NCBI GenBank assembly: GCA_947427985.1
Contig: CANEKB010000041.1
Coordinates: 1 to 8,962 of the forward strand
From: an uncultured Candidatus Saccharibacteria bacterium
GTDB taxonomy: Bacteria > Patescibacteriota > Saccharimonadia > Saccharimonadales > Saccharimonadaceae
Direction of reading: 5' to 3'
Length of the DNA: 8,962 bases
In this document: in pieces, positions 5,307 through 8,962 of the stretch
How positions within the stretch are numbered: position 1 is the first letter of the stretch
Layout: the number at the start of each line of letters is the position of its first letter
Position numbers and translations under genes: made by a program
The notes under the pieces: model-generated
Told to the model about the DNA's origin: nothing
The model's input: only the letters and a program-made list of their open reading frames with translations
Databases searched by the model: none

Positions 5307-6758
5307 TTAAGCTTCGGTTTTGTTGTCTTTGTCACGGTTATCGCTACGGAAAGAGAAGAAAATTGGGGTGCCGACAAAAGGATATTTTTCGCGGATTTTG
5401 CGTTCAAGGAAGCGTTTCCAAGACCAGTGAAGCAGGCCGAGGTCGCGACCGTGAACCACGAACCAAGGGGGGCAGGTGTCGGTTTGGACGATGTATTTTG
5501 GCTTTGGGCGGGTGTTTTTGAGGCCGGCCGGAATATGATCGACGATAGCTTCGTTCAAGATCTTGTTAAGCTCGGAGGTTTTGATTTCGAGATGGCGGGT
5601 GGCGTCGATTTCGGTGGCGAGTTCAAAAAGTTTGGTGACATTTTGGCCAGTCTCGGAGCTAGTAATCAAAACCGGAGCGTAAGGTAAGAAATTAAAATCG
5701 CGTTCTAATTCGTCGAGAATATGGTCAGTATCGTCGACAAGATCAGCCTTGGTTAAAACGACGATAATTCCCTTGCCGGCTTCGACGATTTGACCGGCGA
5801 GAGATTGGTCGAGCTTGGAATGGGGTTCGGTGGCGTCAACGAGGAGGGCGCAGATATTAGCTTCTTCGATGGCGGCGAGGGTGCGCAGGGCGGAGAATTT
5901 TTCGATGCCAACTTCGCGCTTGCCAGGCTTGCGCAGACCGGCAGTATCGAGAATTTCGAGAGTGCGACCATGAAAGCGGACTTCGACGCGGTTGACGTCG
6001 CGTGTGGTGCCCTGGCGGGAGCTAACGAGAGCTTGCTGTTTCTGGCCGAGGGAGTTGAATAAGGAGCTTTTGCCAACATTCGGCCTTCCAATTAAAGCGA
6101 TTCTGAGAGGGTCAGAAGTAATCACTCCAGCTTCTCGGGAGACGTGTCGCTCAGTCCCGTCTTCACGGGCTTCGCGCACTGCATGCTCGCTAGCGAGCTC
6201 CGCACCCTCCCGAGAAGTGAGTTGATTACTTCTAGTATCTCTCGAAATCGTGTTGATCGGCCTGTTGGCTTTTAGGGTTGTGTTTATGGCGGTTTTGAGG
6301 TCTTTGATTCCCCAGCCAGTGGTGGCGGAGACGCGGAAAGTCTGGTCGGGTTTGATTCCGAGACGGAAAAATTCTTCGTTCGGAAGACTTTCGCCAAGAT
6401 CGGACTTATTCAAAAGGAGAAGGACAGGTTTGCGAGATTTGAGAGCTTTTTTGGCGATGTTTTTATCCTTGTCGTCAGGATACTTAGAGCTGTCAAGCGC
6501 AAGGAGGATGAGGTCGGCGCTATCGATAGCGTCGGCAATTTGATCTTGGATACCAGCTTCAAAATCATCAGCAGGGTCTTTTAGACCAGCAGTATCGATT
6601 AGGAGAAAGCGATCCTCAATACGCGCCATAACATTATCGCGGGTTGTTCCCTCTTCGCGGGCGACGATAGCGATGTTTTTGCGAGCAAAACGGTTGAGGA
6701 GACTAGATTTGCCGGCATTGGTTTGGCCAATAAGGGCGACGATAGGAAGCTTTTTCAT
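5307..6758 (-). CDS. der: Ribosome biogenesis GTPase Der (EngA) with a palindromic insertion
   Basis: Essential GTPase with two GTP-binding domains in tandem, acting in late assembly of the 50S ribosomal subunit in the cytoplasm. Domain 1 (about 1-168) has the P-loop GQTNAGKSS (11-19), GTTRD (37-41), DTAG (55-58), NKSD (117-120) and SAT (144-146). Domain 2 (about 218-385) has GRPNVGKSS (224-232), GTTRD (250-254), DTAG (271-274) and TKAD (336-339). The KH-like C-terminal domain (about 390-470) contains the KPKYIVQTDTCPPWFVV strand. The protein is 483 aa. Residues 176-215 in the inter-domain linker are encoded by the palindromic element at 6114-6233, and without them it would be 443 aa. All nucleotide-binding motifs are intact. 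The start ATG is 6 nt after a -10 box, so the mRNA should be leaderless. Divergent from the surface-protein gene, 113 bp apart. Confidence 0.95.
   Translation of the reverse strand: MKKLPIVALIGQTNAGKSSLLNRFARKNIAIVAREEGTTRDNVMARIEDRFLLIDTAGLKDPADDFEAGIQDQIADAIDSADLILLALDSSKYPDDKDKNIAKKALKSRKPVLLLLNKSDLGESLPNEEFFRLGIKPDQTFRVSATTGWGIKDLKTAINTTLKANRPINTISRDTRSNQLTSREGAELASEHAVREAREDGTERHVSREAGVITSDPLRIALIGRPNVGKSSLFNSLGQKQQALVSSRQGTTRDVNRVEVRFHGRTLEILDTAGLRKPGKREVGIEKFSALRTLAAIEEANICALLVDATEPHSKLDQSLAGQIVEAGKGIIVVLTKADLVDDTDHILDELERDFNFLPYAPVLITSSETGQNVTKLFELATEIDATRHLEIKTSELNKILNEAIVDHIPAGLKNTRPKPKYIVQTDTCPPWFVVHGRDLGLLHWSWKRFLERKIREKYPFVGTPIFFSFRSDNRDKDNKTEA
6114..6233. mobile_element. In-frame palindromic element inside der
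   Basis: Outer arms AGAAGTAATCA (6114-6124) and TGATTACTTCT (6223-6233) are perfect inverted repeats. Inner arms CTTCTCGGGAG (6131-6141) and CTCCCGAGAAG (6207-6217) are also perfect, with CTC/GAG between them. The centre carries a small hairpin CCCGT-CTTC-ACGGG (6156-6169) and a 14-bp palindrome GCTCGCTAGCGAGC (6185-6198). GTG/CAC and GCTC/GAGC pairs extend the main stem inward. The element is 120 bp, exactly 40 open codons, and reads through as residues 176-215 of Der. The core is visibly richer in GC and in codons such as CGG, CGC and CTC than the rest of the gene. No clear target-site duplication is seen. It resembles in style the Rickettsia palindromic elements, which also insert in frame. 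The inverted repeat is directly visible; mobility is inferred. Confidence 0.75.
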
Positions 6759-6764
6759 ACTTAT

Positions 6765-6773
6765 ATTTTAGCA
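6765..6773 (-). promoter_or_regulatory. der extended -10 promoter, predicted leaderless
   Basis: On the minus strand TGCTAAAAT places an extended -10 TAAAAT (6770-6765) 6 nt before the ATG at 6758. The -35 region is poor (CTTCCA about 18 nt upstream), as expected for extended -10 promoters. There is no Shine-Dalgarno. The block ATGCTAAAATATA is shared with the GNAT promoter. Confidence 0.65.
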
Positions 6774-6855
6774 TAAAAGGGTGAGTTTTGGAAGCTTAAG
6801 CAAAGTTGATGGTAAAAAATCGCAAGCTTGAGCACTTTTATTTACAAAAATGGCG

Positions 6856-6864
6856 TGATATAAT
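6856..6864 (+). promoter_or_regulatory. Surface-protein promoter, predicted leaderless
   Basis: TGATATAAT contains a perfect TATAAT (6859-6864) with an extended TG and lies 7 nt before the ATG at 6872. The -35 region (TTTTAT, 6836-6841) is weak. An in-frame ATG at 6863 overlaps the -10 box and would be upstream of the transcription start. Confidence 0.65.
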
Positions 6865-6871
6865 GGTTGCA

Positions 6872-8875
6872 ATGGGCAAGATTATTGTGAAAGAAGACGC
6901 TGCCGAGGGGGTGGCAGATAAAGACTTGGAAGTTACGTCAAAGAAAAAATCAAAGTCAACGGTGAAGCCGGGGAGCGAGCTAGTGCTGGCTTCGACGGCA
7001 TCGCGTGCAGTAGCGGTGGCTCCAAAAACTGGTGCTAAGAAGGCTAGCGCTAAGGTGAAGAATGCTCAGAAAGGCACTAAATCGGCGAAAAATACTGATG
7101 GTGTCGCGAAGAAATCGGACATCAAGGTGGTTGATTTGGGCGGCGATGAGCCAATGACTGATAGTCTTGTAGAAAAATCGGAGGAAGCCGTACAGCCGAA
7201 AAGGTCAGCACCAGGGGCGAAAACTGGTGCAAAGTCAGTTTCAGGAATGGTAATTGACGGTACAATTAAGTCGAAGACCAGTGCGAAGGGCGCTAAGTTG
7301 ACGGAAGTTGATGCAGAAGCAGATGACTATGCTTTGGATGAGGAAAAACTGGCCGAGAAGAAGAATGCGAAGAACGACGAACCAGAGTTCCAAGGCGAGC
7401 CGAGATTTACGAAAGGCAAGTCGGCGCTGATTGGCGTAGGGGTGGCTCTCGCAGTAGCAATTGTTGGGTTTGTAGGGATTTGGTTCTTCTCACGAAAACC
7501 AGTTGAAAGCTGTGTGGTAAGATTTGAGTCGAATGGCGGAAGCTATATCAATAGTACAGAAATGGTGTGCGGAAATAGTTTAGCGAAACCAGCTGATCCG
7601 ACAAAAGAAGGGTTTGATTTCCAAGGTTGGGTTTATGATGGGGTGCCGTTTGATTTTGCGAATGATACGGTTGAGCAAGATATGATCTTGGTGGCGAAGT
7701 GGTCCGCAAAAGCTGATACGGAAATTGTACGAGTAAGGTTTGATACGCAGGGGGGTACAGCGATTGAGGGGTTTGATATCGCGAAAGGTAAGACTTTGAA
7801 TGCACCAATCACTCCGACGAAAGCGGGTTATGTCTTTGATGGGTGGTATCTAGGTGATGAACGGTTTGATTTCTTGCAAGAGGTTTATGAGGATATTACC
7901 CTAACAGCTCATTGGAAAGAGGCACCGAATCAGAATAATAGCAATAATTCGAATGGTGGTCAACAGGGTTCGAATGGTTCGTCAAATACTACGCCGGCGG
8001 CTAAGTGCGATTATATTCGTCGTGATGATCCAGCTTTTGCTGAGTTAAAGGTGGGCGTAGCGCGGAATTTGACGCCATACATGGCCTATCTTAGCGCATC
8101 AGAGTGTCGCGTGGTGTATAAGACGAGCAATGAAAGCGTGATGAAAATCGAGAATGATCGGGCAATAGGTATGAAGCCGGGTGATGTAAGCTTGACGATT
8201 TGTCTCACGGAGCTTTCGGGTGGTAAGGAGCTAGATTGTGTAAAGATTGGTTCGAAGGTGGTAGAAGAAGAAAAGCCACCGGTAGCGGTGACCGGGGTGA
8301 GCTTGAATCAGGGTGAAATGACATTGGAAATTGGTGGGACTTATGCACTTAGAGCGTATGTAGCACCAAATGATGCGGCGAATAAAGGTGTGACTTGGAG
8401 CAGTAGTAATAGCGATGTCGTAATGGTGAGCGGTGCGACACAGGCGCAGATTACGGCGGTTAGTGCGGGCGAAGCGACGATTACGGTAAGAACAGTGGAT
8501 GGTGGTTTTACGGCCTCGTGCAAAATTATCGTGAAGGCAAAAGAAGAGGAGAAGCCAGAACCACCCGCGACGGTGCCAGTAGATAGTGTGAGTATTTCTG
8601 GTGGTGGCACAATTAAGGTTGGTGACGTATTGAGTTTAGTGATTAAGATTAACCCGGATAATGCGACAAATAAAAACGTGGTATGGAGTAGTAGTATTGA
8701 AGGGGTGGCAACGGTGAGCGCCGATGGTAAAGTAACTGGTGTAAGTGTTGGAAAAACAACGATTACAGCAACGGTCGATGGTAAGTCAGCAACTGTGGAA
8801 ATTGTAGTAGAGCCGAAAGATCCTAGTACTGGGGCAGGGAGCGGAAGCGGTTCTGGGTCTGGCAGTAGCGTATAG
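6872..8875 (+). CDS. Membrane-anchored surface protein with InlB B-repeats and BIG2 domains
   Basis: The 667-aa product starts with about 180 cytoplasmic, low-complexity residues rich in Lys, Ala, Gly and Ser, with repeated AKTGAK/PKTGAK words. A single membrane helix at about 184-206 (ALIGVGVALAVAIVGFVGIW) follows. Outside are two InlB B-repeat (Listeria-Bacteroides) units at about 214-277 and 285-348, with NGG/QGG, P-T-K-x-G-x-x-F-x-G-W and a final A-K/H-W. After an Asn/Gly/Ser linker (352-376) comes an Ig-like segment with four cysteines (379, 412, 444, 456). Two BIG2 domains follow at about 473-555 and 570-647, with the VTWSSSNSDV and VVWSSSIEGV strands. The tail is Gly/Ser-rich. Such modules are known in adhesins and surface layers, so host or partner attachment is a reasonable inference. 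The start is the ATG 7 nt after TATAAT. No LPXTG-type sorting signal is seen. Confidence 0.85.
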   Translation: MGKIIVKEDAAEGVADKDLEVTSKKKSKSTVKPGSELVLASTASRAVAVAPKTGAKKASAKVKNAQKGTKSAKNTDGVAKKSDIKVVDLGGDEPMTDSLVEKSEEAVQPKRSAPGAKTGAKSVSGMVIDGTIKSKTSAKGAKLTEVDAEADDYALDEEKLAEKKNAKNDEPEFQGEPRFTKGKSALIGVGVALAVAIVGFVGIWFFSRKPVESCVVRFESNGGSYINSTEMVCGNSLAKPADPTKEGFDFQGWVYDGVPFDFANDTVEQDMILVAKWSAKADTEIVRVRFDTQGGTAIEGFDIAKGKTLNAPITPTKAGYVFDGWYLGDERFDFLQEVYEDITLTAHWKEAPNQNNSNNSNGGQQGSNGSSNTTPAAKCDYIRRDDPAFAELKVGVARNLTPYMAYLSASECRVVYKTSNESVMKIENDRAIGMKPGDVSLTICLTELSGGKELDCVKIGSKVVEEEKPPVAVTGVSLNQGEMTLEIGGTYALRAYVAPNDAANKGVTWSSSNSDVVMVSGATQAQITAVSAGEATITVRTVDGGFTASCKIIVKAKEEEKPEPPATVPVDSVSISGGGTIKVGDVLSLVIKINPDNATNKNVVWSSSIEGVATVSADGKVTGVSVGKTTITATVDGKSATVEIVVEPKDPSTGAGSGSGSGSGSSV

Positions 8876-8892
8876 AGAATGTAAAGCTTTAG

Positions 8893-8922
8893 AAAAGCGT
8901 CGTAGATGGGCGGTGCTTTTTT
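8893..8922 (+). terminator. Probable terminator of the surface-protein gene
   Basis: AAAAGCGTC (8893-8901) pairs with GGTGCTTTT (8912-8920), with two G-T pairs and a 10-nt loop, and the stem runs into a T-run at 8917-8922. It lies 18 nt after the stop codon. It is of moderate strength and ends directly before a possible next start codon. Confidence 0.6.
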
Positions 8923-8923
8923 G

Positions 8924-8962
8924 ATGGCGTTAAGGTTTACGATTTCTGGGGTTCACAGTGAG
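8924..8962 (+). CDS. Possible start of a ribosome hibernation factor-like gene, cut by the window edge
   Basis: An ATG at 8924 opens a frame to the window end, reading MALRFTISGVHSE. The pattern of a short strand followed by ISG-x-H-x-E resembles the N-terminus of HPF/RaiA ribosome-associated inhibitors. Thirteen residues cannot prove a family. No Shine-Dalgarno or -10 box is visible before the ATG, and the terminator T-run ends two bases upstream, so the true start could differ or the frame may be chance. Confidence 0.3.
   Translation, partial: MALRFTISGVHSE

Noticed and set aside
5753..6091. Open frames of 90-112 codons on both strands inside der.
   Set aside because: They are shadows of a strongly conserved coding sequence.
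1..8962. CRISPR arrays, tRNA or rRNA genes, insertion sequences with transposase.
   Set aside because: No regular direct repeats with spacers, cloverleaf, rRNA-like stretch or transposase frame was seen on either strand.

Overview
The window most resembles a Candidate Phyla Radiation (Patescibacteria) genome, with Saccharibacteria as the best guess. This is inference from the mix of a short LepB, a Dus, a Der and a surface protein with InlB-type and BIG2 repeats, the very compact promoters, and the many small unrecognised proteins. The genetic code looks standard: TAA and TAG are used, and TGA ends the gene at 3110-3859. This argues against the UGA-glycine lineages (SR1/Gracilibacteria).

Layout, left to right: a possible 3' gene fragment (3-98); an intergenic stretch with repeated dyad-like motifs (111-255); signal peptidase I (365-1015, +); an unrecognised gene broken by one in-frame TAA (1754-1065, -); a tRNA-dihydrouridine synthase (1943-2986, +); an unrecognised cysteine-containing soluble protein (3110-3859, +); a GNAT acetyltransferase (4523-3945, -); a two-helix membrane protein with a coiled-coil tail (5198-4653, -); the ribosome-assembly GTPase Der (6758-5307, -); a membrane-anchored surface protein (6872-8875, +); and possibly the start of a hibernation-factor-like gene at the right edge.

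Most genes appear to be single transcription units with their own promoter. Two start styles are visible. LepB, Dus, Der and the surface protein each have a -10 box 6-7 nt before the ATG and no Shine-Dalgarno, so their mRNAs should be leaderless. The broken gene, the cysteine protein, the GNAT and the membrane protein have purine-rich Shine-Dalgarno sequences 7-8 nt before ATG or TTG. Strong hairpin terminators with U-tracts on the minus strand follow the broken gene, the GNAT and the membrane protein.

The most striking item is a 120-bp palindromic element (6114-6233) lying in frame in the linker between the two GTPase domains of Der. It has imperfect arms of about 28 nt, inner hairpins and exactly 40 open codons. 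Without it Der would be 443 aa, a usual family size. It looks like a protein-coding palindromic insertion comparable in style to Rickettsia palindromic elements, but of a different and possibly undescribed kind. The genes do not form one pathway. Protein export (LepB), tRNA modification (Dus) and 50S assembly (Der) are housekeeping, and the rest look lineage-specific.
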